From: Actinomyces slackii
Lineage (GTDB): Bacteria; Actinomycetota; Actinomycetes; Actinomycetales; Actinomycetaceae
Assembly (NCBI RefSeq): GCF_900637295.1
Contig: NZ_LR134363.1
Coordinates: forward strand, 2,976,001 to 3,040,000
Direction of reading: 5' to 3'
Length of the DNA stretch: 64,000 bases
Below the pieces are notes generated by a model. That model saw only the letters and a program-made list of their open reading frames with translations. It had not been told where the DNA came from and searched no databases. A program made the position numbers and the translations under genes. Shown in pieces: positions 7,903 through 15,455 of this stretch. Every line of letters begins with the position of its first letter. Positions within the stretch are counted from its first letter, which is position 1.

Positions 7903-8535
7903 ATGGGCATTGTCAACCGCCTGCGCCGTCGTCGCCGTCGAGCCGAGCCCGAGCCGGAGCCCCGGGACCAGCGGGCCCCGGAGCACCGGGCGAAGCAGGA
8001 GCCCCCCGCCGATGGCATCCGCCTGACGCACCTGGACGAGTCCGGCGCGGCCCGCATGGTCGATGTCACCGGCAAGGCCCCCACGGTGCGCCAGGCCCGG
8101 GCCGAGGCCTTCGTGGCCTGCTCGCCGGCCATCGTCCAGGCGCTGCGCGCCGGCTCGATCCCCAAGGGCGATGTGCTGGCGGTGGCGCGCATCGCCGGGA
8201 TCGCCGCGGCCAAGCGGGTTCCCGACCTGCTGCCCCTGGCCCATGTCATCGGCGTGCACGGGGCGCGCCTCGACCTGGAGGTCACCGATGAGGGGGTGCG
8301 CATCGAGGCGAGCGTGCGAACCGCCGACCGCACCGGGGTGGAGATGGAGGCCCTGACCGCGGCCACGGTGGCGGGCCTGGCGATCGTCGACATGGTCAAG
8401 GGCGTGGACCGCGAGGTCGAGCTGCGCGGCGCCCGGGTGGTGGCCAAGTCCGGCGGCCGCTCAGGCGACTGGAGCCGCGAGACCGGCGAGGCCGGCGGGA
8501 CTGGCCGGGCCAGCAGGGCGGACGATGGCGCCTGA
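7903..8535 (+). CDS. moaC: Cyclic pyranopterin monophosphate synthase MoaC
   Basis: 210 residues. It converts the MoaA product to cyclic pyranopterin monophosphate. MVDVTGK at 52-58, E147 and E149 in GVEMEAL, and D163 and K166 in IVDMVKGVD are present. The usual LCHPL motif reads LAHVI (H114 kept, Cys and Pro replaced). The N-terminus has a run of eight basic residues, and the C-terminus a flexible tail. Its last codons overlap the mobA start by 11 bp, indicating translational coupling. Confidence 0.94.
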   Translation: MGIVNRLRRRRRRAEPEPEPRDQRAPEHRAKQEPPADGIRLTHLDESGAARMVDVTGKAPTVRQARAEAFVACSPAIVQALRAGSIPKGDVLAVARIAGIAAAKRVPDLLPLAHVIGVHGARLDLEVTDEGVRIEASVRTADRTGVEMEALTAATVAGLAIVDMVKGVDREVELRGARVVAKSGGRSGDWSRETGEAGGTGRASRADDGA

Positions 8536-9262
8536 GCCTGCCCGCTCCCCGGCTGGCAGCCCGTCTGAGCCCCCGGCGGGCGGTTCTGGGGGACCTGCGG
8601 GGTCTGGAGGCGCCGCGGGGGGATTCGACGTCGTCGTCCTGGCCGGGGGGACGGCCCGCCGCCTGGGCGGGGCCTCCAAGCCCAACGCCATGGCCCGCGG
8701 CGCCCGCCTGCTCGATCACGTCCTCAGTGGCCTTGGCAGCCTCGACGGGCTCGACGGGCTCGGCTCGCCAGGAGGTCCGGCGCGGATCTGCGTGGTGGCA
8801 CCCACGGACGTCGCTCTGCCCGATGGCATCCTGCGCGCCCTGGAGGACCCGCCCCTGGGCGGGCCGGTCGCGGGGATCGCCGCCGGCCTGGAGCGCCTGG
8901 CCCGCCCAGCGCCGGCAGGTCAGCCGGCAGGAGGGCCCGCGCCCCTGACCGCGGTGATGACCTGCGATGCCCCCGAGTCCTGGCGGGTCCTGCCCGCGCT
9001 GGCCGAGCTCATGGCCGCGCCCGGGGGCCATGAGGGCGCCGTCGTGCGCCACGGCGACCACGTGCAGTACCTGCTGGGGCTCTACCGCACCGGGGCGCTG
9101 GCCCGCGCCGTCGCCCCAGGCGGCAGGCCCCTGCGGGACACGGCGGTGCGCCGCGCGCTGGGGGGCCTGAGTGTGCGCGTCCTGGCCTGGCCGGGAGCCG
9201 CGGCGGCCGACCTGGACACCTGGGAGGAGATCCGCGCCTGGGACACCCTCCCTAACCCCTGA
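8525..9262 (+). CDS. mobA: Molybdenum cofactor guanylyltransferase MobA
   Basis: 245 residues. MobA attaches GMP to Mo-molybdopterin to form the MGD cofactor needed by NarG. The nucleotide-binding motif VVLAGGTARRLGGASKP spans residues 37-53, followed by VMTCDAPESW with the metal-binding Asp. About 33 Gly/Pro/Ser-rich residues precede the core. It overlaps moaC and is followed by the 72-bp palindrome that separates it from convergent mogA. The internal SLDGLDGLGS segment comes from a short nucleotide repeat. Confidence 0.92.
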   Translation: MAPEPARSPAGSPSEPPAGGSGGPAGSGGAAGGFDVVVLAGGTARRLGGASKPNAMARGARLLDHVLSGLGSLDGLDGLGSPGGPARICVVAPTDVALPDGILRALEDPPLGGPVAGIAAGLERLARPAPAGQPAGGPAPLTAVMTCDAPESWRVLPALAELMAAPGGHEGAVVRHGDHVQYLLGLYRTGALARAVAPGGRPLRDTAVRRALGGLSVRVLAWPGAAAADLDTWEEIRAWDTLPNP

Positions 9263-9287
9263 CTCCGCTGACTCCGCTGACTCCGCC
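9261..9287 (+). repeat. Short tandem repeat GACTCCGCT after mobA
   Basis: Two perfect copies and a partial third copy of a 9-bp unit lie between the mobA stop and the arm of the palindrome at 9280. Confidence 0.7.
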
Positions 9288-9351
9288 AATTTGCGCGAGT
9301 TCGTACTTTTCCGGGCCCGGAAAAGTACGAACTCGCGCAAATTGGCGGAGT
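9280..9351. terminator. 72-bp perfect palindrome, likely bidirectional terminator or repeat element
   Basis: Two 36-bp arms are perfectly complementary with no spacer (centre GGGCCC at 9315/9316). It sits between convergent mobA and mogA. The inner part carries CTTTTCCGGG, so on either strand the hairpin lacks a classic terminal U-run. Its length and perfection are more than a terminator needs, so it may also be a member of an intergenic repeat family. Confidence 0.75.
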
Positions 9352-9362
9352 GACGGGTGGGG

Positions 9363-9956
9363 TCAGTGGTCGCCGCCGCCGAGCTGCTCCAGGACGTGGG
9401 GCACCAGGGGGCCGATCACCGCCACCGTGTCCTTGACCCCTCCCCGAGAGCCCGGGGCATTGACCACCAGGGCCCCCTGCGCCTCCCGGGAGGTCACGCC
9501 CACCAGGCCGCGCGAGAGCCCGGCCAGCGGGGTCTTGGTCAGCCCATGGGCGCGGATCTGAGCCTCCAGGCCCTCCATGCGCGCCTGGAGCAGCGGGGCC
9601 GTGCCCTCCGGGGTCAGATCCCGGGGGGTCACCCCGGTGCCGCCGGTGGTCAGCACCACGCGCGCCCCGCCGGCCACGGCCGCCTCGATCGCCTCGCGCA
9701 CGGGCTCGACGCCGTCGGGCACGACCACGACCCCGGGGGCGATGACGCCGTGCCGGGCCAGCAGCTCCACGGCCAGCGGCCCGGAGAGATCCTCGCGCCG
9801 ACCCTCGGCGCAGCGGTCCGAGACGGTGATGACGGCGCCGGCCACGGGGGCGGGCAGGGGCTTCAGGCCCTTCTCAGCATCGGGGCCCTCAGCGCGCGGC
9901 CGCCCGGGCAGGGCCTCGAGCGCCCCTTCAGGCCGCGCAGCGGGATTCTCAGTCAT
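9363..9956 (-). CDS. mogA: Molybdopterin adenylyltransferase MogA/MoaB
   Basis: 197 residues. It activates molybdopterin by adenylation before MoeA inserts molybdenum. Family motifs are AVITVSDRCAEGRREDLSGP (about 41-60), TTGGTG at 103-108 followed by VTPRDLTPE, and VNAPGS near the end. The first 38 residues are a Pro/Ala-rich extension. The ATG at 9956 is preceded by TACGGT at a distance of 6 nt, predicting a leaderless mRNA. It converges on mobA and diverges from narK. Confidence 0.93.
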   Translation of the reverse strand: MTENPAARPEGALEALPGRPRAEGPDAEKGLKPLPAPVAGAVITVSDRCAEGRREDLSGPLAVELLARHGVIAPGVVVVPDGVEPVREAIEAAVAGGARVVLTTGGTGVTPRDLTPEGTAPLLQARMEGLEAQIRAHGLTKTPLAGLSRGLVGVTSREAQGALVVNAPGSRGGVKDTVAVIGPLVPHVLEQLGGGDH

Positions 9957-9962
9957 AGGGCA

Positions 9963-9968
9963 ACCGTA
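9963..9968 (-). promoter_or_regulatory. -10 element (TACGGT) of mogA
   Basis: TACGGT on the minus strand, 6 nt before the mogA ATG, with no room for a ribosome binding site. Confidence 0.45.
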
Positions 9969-10030
9969 GCCCTCGCCCCTTGCTGGGGCGGCAGCCTCAT
10001 CGTCGTCGACGGCCCGTCAAGCGGACCCCT

Positions 10031-10046
10031 CGCCCCATGCGGGGCG
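10031..10046. other. Short GC hairpin upstream of narK
   Basis: A 6-bp stem CGCCCC/GGGGCG with an ATGC loop lies just upstream of the AT-rich operator candidate, in the 312-bp mogA-narK gap. It could insulate the divergent units. The remainder of the gap (10096-10268) shows no gene. Confidence 0.4.
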
Positions 10047-10065
10047 GGGCCGGTCACGATCCAGA

Positions 10066-10095
10066 TATTTAAGACATTCACATGTTACTTAAATA
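10066..10095 (+). promoter_or_regulatory. Candidate operator upstream of narK
   Basis: TATTTAAG at 10066-10073 and its exact complement CTTAAATA at 10088-10095 are separated by 14 bp. They lie within an AT-rich island in DNA that is otherwise very rich in GC. It is 174 bp upstream of the narK ATG and is the only AT-rich sequence in the 312-bp gap between mogA and narK. The regulator is unknown; it does not match an FNR box (TTGAT-N4-ATCAA). Confidence 0.55.
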
Positions 10096-10268
10096 CCTTA
10101 TCCATGCTTCCGTCGCATGACACTTTTCCCCATCATTCCGCGCCTGAGGCAACCCCCCGCACAACTCCCCGGCGGACCGGCATGATGATCCTGACGGGCC
10201 GACGCGCCGCACCGCCGCCGGGCTGGCCCGCACCGAGCACCCACACCGCCCCGACTCGCAGGAGCCTC

Positions 10269-11597
10269 ATGTCCACGCTCAACACCTCCGGTCGGGTCCT
10301 GACCGGGTGGAATCCCGAGGAGCCGGAGAACTGGTCCGCCTCCATCGCCTGGCGCACCCTGGCGATCACCACCTTCTCCCTCATGCTGGGCTTCAGCGTC
10401 TGGTTCCTCCCCAGCGCCATCGCCCCCAGGCTCGCCGAGATCGGCTTCGACCTGTCCAAGGACCAGCTCTACTGGCTGACCTCCATGCCCGGCCTGTCCT
10501 GCGGTCTGCTCAGGCTGGTCTACATGTTCCTGCCCGCCACCATCGGCACGCGCAAGATGATCGGCTTCTCCTCCCTGCTCTACGTCCTGCCCATGCTGGG
10601 CTGGTTCACCGTGGTGCAGAACCCCCGGACCCCCTTCTGGGTGCTGCTGGCCCTGGCCTTCACCTGCGGCATCGGCGCGGCGACCTTCTCCGGCTACATG
10701 CCGTCCACCGGCTTCTTCTTCCCCAAGCGCCTGGTCGGCACCGCCCTGGGCCTGCAGGGGGGCCTGGGCAATATGGGCATGAGCGTCATCCAGCTGGTCG
10801 CCCCCTTCCTCATGAGCATCTCCCTGTTCGGCCTGACCTGGGTCGAGCCCTTCGAGGAGGGCGCCCCCATGGTGGTCAACCCCACGGTCTTCTTCCTGCC
10901 CTGGGCGCTGGTGGCCGCGGCTCTGGCCTTCATCTATCTCAAGGACGTCCCGGTCAAGGCCAATATCAAGGAGCAGCTGGACATCTTCGGCAATGTCGAC
11001 ACCTGGCTCATGACCGTCATCTACATCATGACCTTCGGGCTGTTCTCCGGATTCGCCGCCCAGACGGCGCTGATCATCAACAACAACTTCGGCGCCGCCT
11101 CCCCCCTGGGCGACAACTTCGCCGCCGCCGACCTGCCCGTGGGCGCCTCCTACGCCTTCCTGGGAACGCTCATCGGCTCCTTCCTGCGCTTCGCCTGGGG
11201 GCCCATGTGCGACCGCTTCGGCGGGGCGGTGTGGACCCTGGTCTCGGCCATCGGCATGGCCGTCACCTTCAGCTTCTGCGCGGTCCAGCTGACCGCCCCC
11301 GATGAGCCGGGCGACTTCACCCCCTTCCTGTGGGGGATGCTGGCCATGTTCTTCTTCGCCGGGGTGGGCAATGCCTCGACCTTCAAGCAGATGCCCATGA
11401 TCATGCCCAAGCGCCAGGCCGGAGGGGCCATCGGCTTCACCGCCGCCGTCGCCGCCCTGGGCCCCTTCCTGGTGGGGGTGGCCCTGACGGCCATGGAGGC
11501 CGCCACCTTCTACTGGAGCTGCGCCGTCTTCTGCGTCATCTGCGCGGTCATCACCTGGATCCGCTACGCCAGGCCGGGAGCCGCCCGCCCCGGGTGA
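10269..11597 (+). CDS. narK: Nitrate/nitrite transporter NarK
   Basis: A major-facilitator protein of 442 residues with about 12 hydrophobic helices, importing nitrate and/or exporting nitrite at the cytoplasmic membrane. NarK-type signatures are GFSVWFLPSAIAP in helix 1, GIGAATFSGYMPSTGFFFPK and GVGNASTFKQMPMIMPK. The ATG at 10269 follows GGAG. The frame is open far upstream, but that part crosses the operator. It is the first gene of narKGHJI; narG starts 81 bp downstream after an intercistronic hairpin. Confidence 0.95.
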   Translation: MSTLNTSGRVLTGWNPEEPENWSASIAWRTLAITTFSLMLGFSVWFLPSAIAPRLAEIGFDLSKDQLYWLTSMPGLSCGLLRLVYMFLPATIGTRKMIGFSSLLYVLPMLGWFTVVQNPRTPFWVLLALAFTCGIGAATFSGYMPSTGFFFPKRLVGTALGLQGGLGNMGMSVIQLVAPFLMSISLFGLTWVEPFEEGAPMVVNPTVFFLPWALVAAALAFIYLKDVPVKANIKEQLDIFGNVDTWLMTVIYIMTFGLFSGFAAQTALIINNNFGAASPLGDNFAAADLPVGASYAFLGTLIGSFLRFAWGPMCDRFGGAVWTLVSAIGMAVTFSFCAVQLTAPDEPGDFTPFLWGMLAMFFFAGVGNASTFKQMPMIMPKRQAGGAIGFTAAVAALGPFLVGVALTAMEAATFYWSCAVFCVICAVITWIRYARPGAARPG

Positions 11598-11609
11598 TCC
11601 GGGCCGCCA

Positions 11610-11634
11610 GCGCCCGGCCGCGCACGCCGGGCGC
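11610..11634 (+). other. Intercistronic hairpin narK-narG
   Basis: A 9-bp stem GCGCCCGGC/GCCGGGCGC with a 7-nt loop, without a U-tract. It could protect or process the mRNA, or partly attenuate transcription between narK and narG. Confidence 0.5.
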
Positions 11635-11678
11635 CACAGTCATCATCCGCACACCGCGCACCGCATCAAGGAGCATCG

Positions 11679-14600
11679 ATGTCCACCTCCACCGGATCTC
11701 GCCCCACCGAGGGGATCGTCCCGGGCCCCCACCACAAGGTCGAGAACGCCACCGGGCTGCTGGCGCTGGGCTCCTATCTGCGCCGGGGTCAGGCCTCCCC
11801 CGACGCGCGGCGCCTCTTCCTGACCGGCGGGCGCGACTCCGACACCTTCTACCGCCACCGCTGGAGCCACGACAAGATGGTCCACTCCACGCACGGCGTG
11901 AACTGCACCGGGTCATGCGCCTGGGAGGTCTACGTCTCCGACGGCGTCATCACCTGGGAGAAGCAGGTCACCGACTACCCGACGACGGGCCCCGACATGC
12001 CCGAGTACGAGCCCCGCGGCTGCCCGCGCGGCGCGGCCTTCTCCTGGTACACCTACTCCCCCACGCGCATCCGCTACCCCTATGTGCGCTCGGTCCTCCT
12101 GGACGCCTTCCGCGTTGCCAAGGCGGCCAACGACGGCGATGCGGTGGCCGCCTGGGCCCAGGTCACCGGGGATGAGGCGACCTCCCGGACCTACAAGTCC
12201 GCCCGGGGCAAGGGCGGCATGGTGCGCGTCAGCTGGGATGAGGCCATGGAGATCGTGGCGGCCGCCTATGTGCACACGATCCGCACCTGGGGGCCCGACC
12301 GCATCGCCGGCTTCTCCGTCATCCCGGCCATGTCCCAGGTCTCCTACGGCGCCGGCGCCCGGCTCCACGAGCTCATCGGCGCCACCATGCTCTCCTTCTA
12401 CGACTGGTACGCCGACCTTCCCCCCTCCTCCCCGCAGGTCTTCGGCGACCAGACCGACGTCCCCGAGGCCGGCGACTGGTACAACGCCCAGTTCCTCATG
12501 ATGTGGGGCTCCAACCTGCCCATCACCCGAACCCCGGACGCCCACTTCATGGCCGAGGCGCGCTATCACGGCCAGAAGGTCGTGGCGGTCTCCCCGGACT
12601 TCGCCGACAACACGAAGTTCGCCGACCAGTGGCTGCGCGTGGCCCCCGGCACCGACGGCGCCCTGGCCCAGGCCATGGGCCATGTCATCCTCAAGGAGTT
12701 CCACGTCGGCAAGCAGGAGCCCTTCTTCCTGGACTACATGCGCCGGCACACCGACTCGCCCTTCCTCATCGGCCTGGAGCCCTCCCGGGACGGCACCGGA
12801 TTCGTGCCCGGGCGCTTCGTGACGGCCTCGGATATCGCCGGGGTGTCCCCTGACGCCCCCAAGAACGAGTTCCGCCCCCTGGTGTGGGACCGCAAGCACG
12901 GCCCGATGGACCCCGGGGGCACGCTGGCCGACCGCTTCACCCCCGAGGGCGAGGGCCGCTGGAACCTGCTCATGGAGGGCGTGGACCCGGTGATGAGCAT
13001 CCTGGACCTCCACGACTCCGAGGTCACGGTGCAGGCCGCCGAGGTGCTGCTGCCCCGCTTCGACCTGCCGGGCTCCTCCACGCCCCAGGGAAGCGTCGGG
13101 GGCGGCACGGTGCGCCGCGGCGTGCCGGTGACCCGCGTGGGCGACCGCCTGGTCACCACCGTCTACGACCTGCTGCTGGCCCAGTACGCCGTCAAGCGCC
13201 CCGGACTCCCCGGCCAGTGGCCCGAGGACTACCAGGACGCCACGGTGCCCGCCACCCCGGCCTGGGCCTCGGAGATCACCGGCGTGCCGGGCCCGGCCAT
13301 GATCCGGGTGGCGCGCGACTTCGCGCTCAACGCCGTCGAGTCAGGGGGCCGCTCCCAGATCCTCATGGGGGCCGGGATCAACCACTACTACCACGCCGAT
13401 CAGATCTATCGCACGATCCTGGCGCTGACCTCCATGTGCGGCACCCAGGGCGTCAACGGCGGGGGCTGGGCCCACTACGTGGGGCAGGAGAAAGTCCGCC
13501 CGATCTGCGGCTTCCAGCAGTACGCCTTCGCACTGGACTGGCACCGCCCGGCCCGCCAGATGATCTCCACCGGCTTCTGGTACATCACCACCGACCAGTG
13601 GCGCTACGACTCCACCTCCGCCGAGCGCCTGGCCTCCCCGGTGGACCCGGGCTCCATGGTGGGCAAGACGACGACGGACACGATGGTCGAGGCCATGAAG
13701 CGCGGCTGGACCCCGTCCTACCCGACCTTCAACCGCTCCCCGCTGCTGCTGGGCCAGCAGGCCAAGGAGGAGGGGATGTCCCCGGCGGACTACATCGTCA
13801 AGGAGCTCCAGGCCGGCACCCTGCGCTTCGCCTGCGAGGACCCCGACGCCCCGGAGAACTTCCCGCGCATCGTCTGCAACTGGCGCACCAACCTGCTGGG
13901 CTCCTCGGCCAAGGGCACGGAGTTCTTCATGCGCCACATGCTGGGCGCCGATAACGACGTCAACGCCACCGAGGCCGCCCCTGAGGACCGGCCCGCCTCG
14001 GTGACCTGGCGCGATGAGGCACCCAAGGGCAAGCTGGACCTGCTGTGGACCTCGGACTTCCGCAACACCTCCTCGACGCTGCACTCCGACGTCGTCCTGC
14101 CGGCGGCCACCTGGTACGAGAAGCACGACATCTCCTCGACCGACATGCACCCCTTCGTCCACTCCTTCAACGCGGCCATCGACCCGCCGTGGGAGGCGCG
14201 CACGGACTTCCAGATCTTCCAGACCCTGGCCGGCCTCATCTCCGCCTGGGCCCCCACCTACCTGGGCACGCAGACCGACGTCGTGGCCGCCCCCCTCAAC
14301 CACGACACCCCCGACGCCCTGACCATGGCGCACGGGGATGTCTCGGGCCTGCCCGAGGGCTGGGTGCCGGGGGTGACCATGCCCAAGCTCATCCCCACCG
14401 AGCGGGACTACACCCAGATCCGGGCCAAGTTCGACTCCCTGGGTCCCCTGGCCGAGAAGCTGGGCCTGCCCTGCAAGGGCATCATGCTCAAGCCCGGCCC
14501 CGAGGTGGAGCGCCTGGCCCGCAACCACGGGACGCTCGACGTCGGGCAGGCGGCCGGCCGGCCCCTGCTGGACACCGACATCCGGGCGGCCGATGCGATC

Positions 14601-15455
14601 CTGACACTGTCGGGCACGACCAACGGCCGCATCTCCACCCAGGGCTGGGAGGACCTCTCGGCGCGCACGGGCACCGACATGGTCGAGCTCTCCGCCGAGG
14701 AGGCCGGCAAGATCATCACCTTCCAGGACACGCGCACCAAGCCGCAGGGGGTCATCACCTCCCCGGAGTGGTCCGGCTCGGAGCACGGGGGTCGGCGCTA
14801 CTCGGCCTTCGTGGTCAATGTGGAGCACGCCAAGCCCTGGCACACGCTGACCGGCCGCATGCACTACTACCTGGATCATGACTGGATGCGGGACATGGGC
14901 GAGTCGCTCCCGGTCTTCCGCCCGCCGCTGGACTTCCACGCCCTGTACGGCGAGGCGCCGCCCGGCGCGGTGGGCACCTCCCAGGAGGGGACCGCGGAGG
15001 TGGCGGTGCGCTACATCACCGCGCACAACAAGTGGGCGATCCACTCCCAGTACTTCGACAACCTCCACATGCTCACCCTGGGGCGCGGCGGCCAGACCAT
15101 CTGGATGAGCCCCCAGGACGCGGACAAGGTCGGGGTCACGGACAACGACTGGGTGGAGGCCTACAACCGCAACGGCATCGTGGCGGCCCGCGCCGTCGTC
15201 TCCCACCGCATCCCCGAGGGCATGGTCTTCATGCACCACGCCCAGGAGCGCACGATGAACACGCCCCTGACCGAGCGCTCCGGGCGGCGCGGGGGCACGC
15301 ACAACTCGCTGACCCGCATCGTGCTCAAGCCCAGCCACTTCGCAGGCGGCTACGGCCAGTTGGCCTACGCCTTCAACTACATCGGCCCCACGGGCAACAA
15401 CCGCGACGAGGTGACGCTGATCCGCCGTCGCAGCAACCAGGAGGTGACGTTCTGA
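11679..15455 (+). CDS. narG: Respiratory nitrate reductase alpha subunit NarG
   Basis: 1258 residues. This is the molybdenum catalytic subunit that reduces nitrate to nitrite on the cytoplasmic face. The FS0 iron-sulfur cluster ligands are visible as H72, C76, C80 and C115 (HGVNCTGSC, RGCPRG). The Mo-ligand region reads YDWYADLPPSSPQ with its Asp, followed by DQTDVPE. Length fits the NarG family. The ATG at 11679 follows AAGGAG. Its stop overlaps the narH start by one base. Confidence 0.98.
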   Translation: MSTSTGSRPTEGIVPGPHHKVENATGLLALGSYLRRGQASPDARRLFLTGGRDSDTFYRHRWSHDKMVHSTHGVNCTGSCAWEVYVSDGVITWEKQVTDYPTTGPDMPEYEPRGCPRGAAFSWYTYSPTRIRYPYVRSVLLDAFRVAKAANDGDAVAAWAQVTGDEATSRTYKSARGKGGMVRVSWDEAMEIVAAAYVHTIRTWGPDRIAGFSVIPAMSQVSYGAGARLHELIGATMLSFYDWYADLPPSSPQVFGDQTDVPEAGDWYNAQFLMMWGSNLPITRTPDAHFMAEARYHGQKVVAVSPDFADNTKFADQWLRVAPGTDGALAQAMGHVILKEFHVGKQEPFFLDYMRRHTDSPFLIGLEPSRDGTGFVPGRFVTASDIAGVSPDAPKNEFRPLVWDRKHGPMDPGGTLADRFTPEGEGRWNLLMEGVDPVMSILDLHDSEVTVQAAEVLLPRFDLPGSSTPQGSVGGGTVRRGVPVTRVGDRLVTTVYDLLLAQYAVKRPGLPGQWPEDYQDATVPATPAWASEITGVPGPAMIRVARDFALNAVESGGRSQILMGAGINHYYHADQIYRTILALTSMCGTQGVNGGGWAHYVGQEKVRPICGFQQYAFALDWHRPARQMISTGFWYITTDQWRYDSTSAERLASPVDPGSMVGKTTTDTMVEAMKRGWTPSYPTFNRSPLLLGQQAKEEGMSPADYIVKELQAGTLRFACEDPDAPENFPRIVCNWRTNLLGSSAKGTEFFMRHMLGADNDVNATEAAPEDRPASVTWRDEAPKGKLDLLWTSDFRNTSSTLHSDVVLPAATWYEKHDISSTDMHPFVHSFNAAIDPPWEARTDFQIFQTLAGLISAWAPTYLGTQTDVVAAPLNHDTPDALTMAHGDVSGLPEGWVPGVTMPKLIPTERDYTQIRAKFDSLGPLAEKLGLPCKGIMLKPGPEVERLARNHGTLDVGQAAGRPLLDTDIRAADAILTLSGTTNGRISTQGWEDLSARTGTDMVELSAEEAGKIITFQDTRTKPQGVITSPEWSGSEHGGRRYSAFVVNVEHAKPWHTLTGRMHYYLDHDWMRDMGESLPVFRPPLDFHALYGEAPPGAVGTSQEGTAEVAVRYITAHNKWAIHSQYFDNLHMLTLGRGGQTIWMSPQDADKVGVTDNDWVEAYNRNGIVAARAVVSHRIPEGMVFMHHAQERTMNTPLTERSGRRGGTHNSLTRIVLKPSHFAGGYGQLAYAFNYIGPTGNNRDEVTLIRRRSNQEVTF

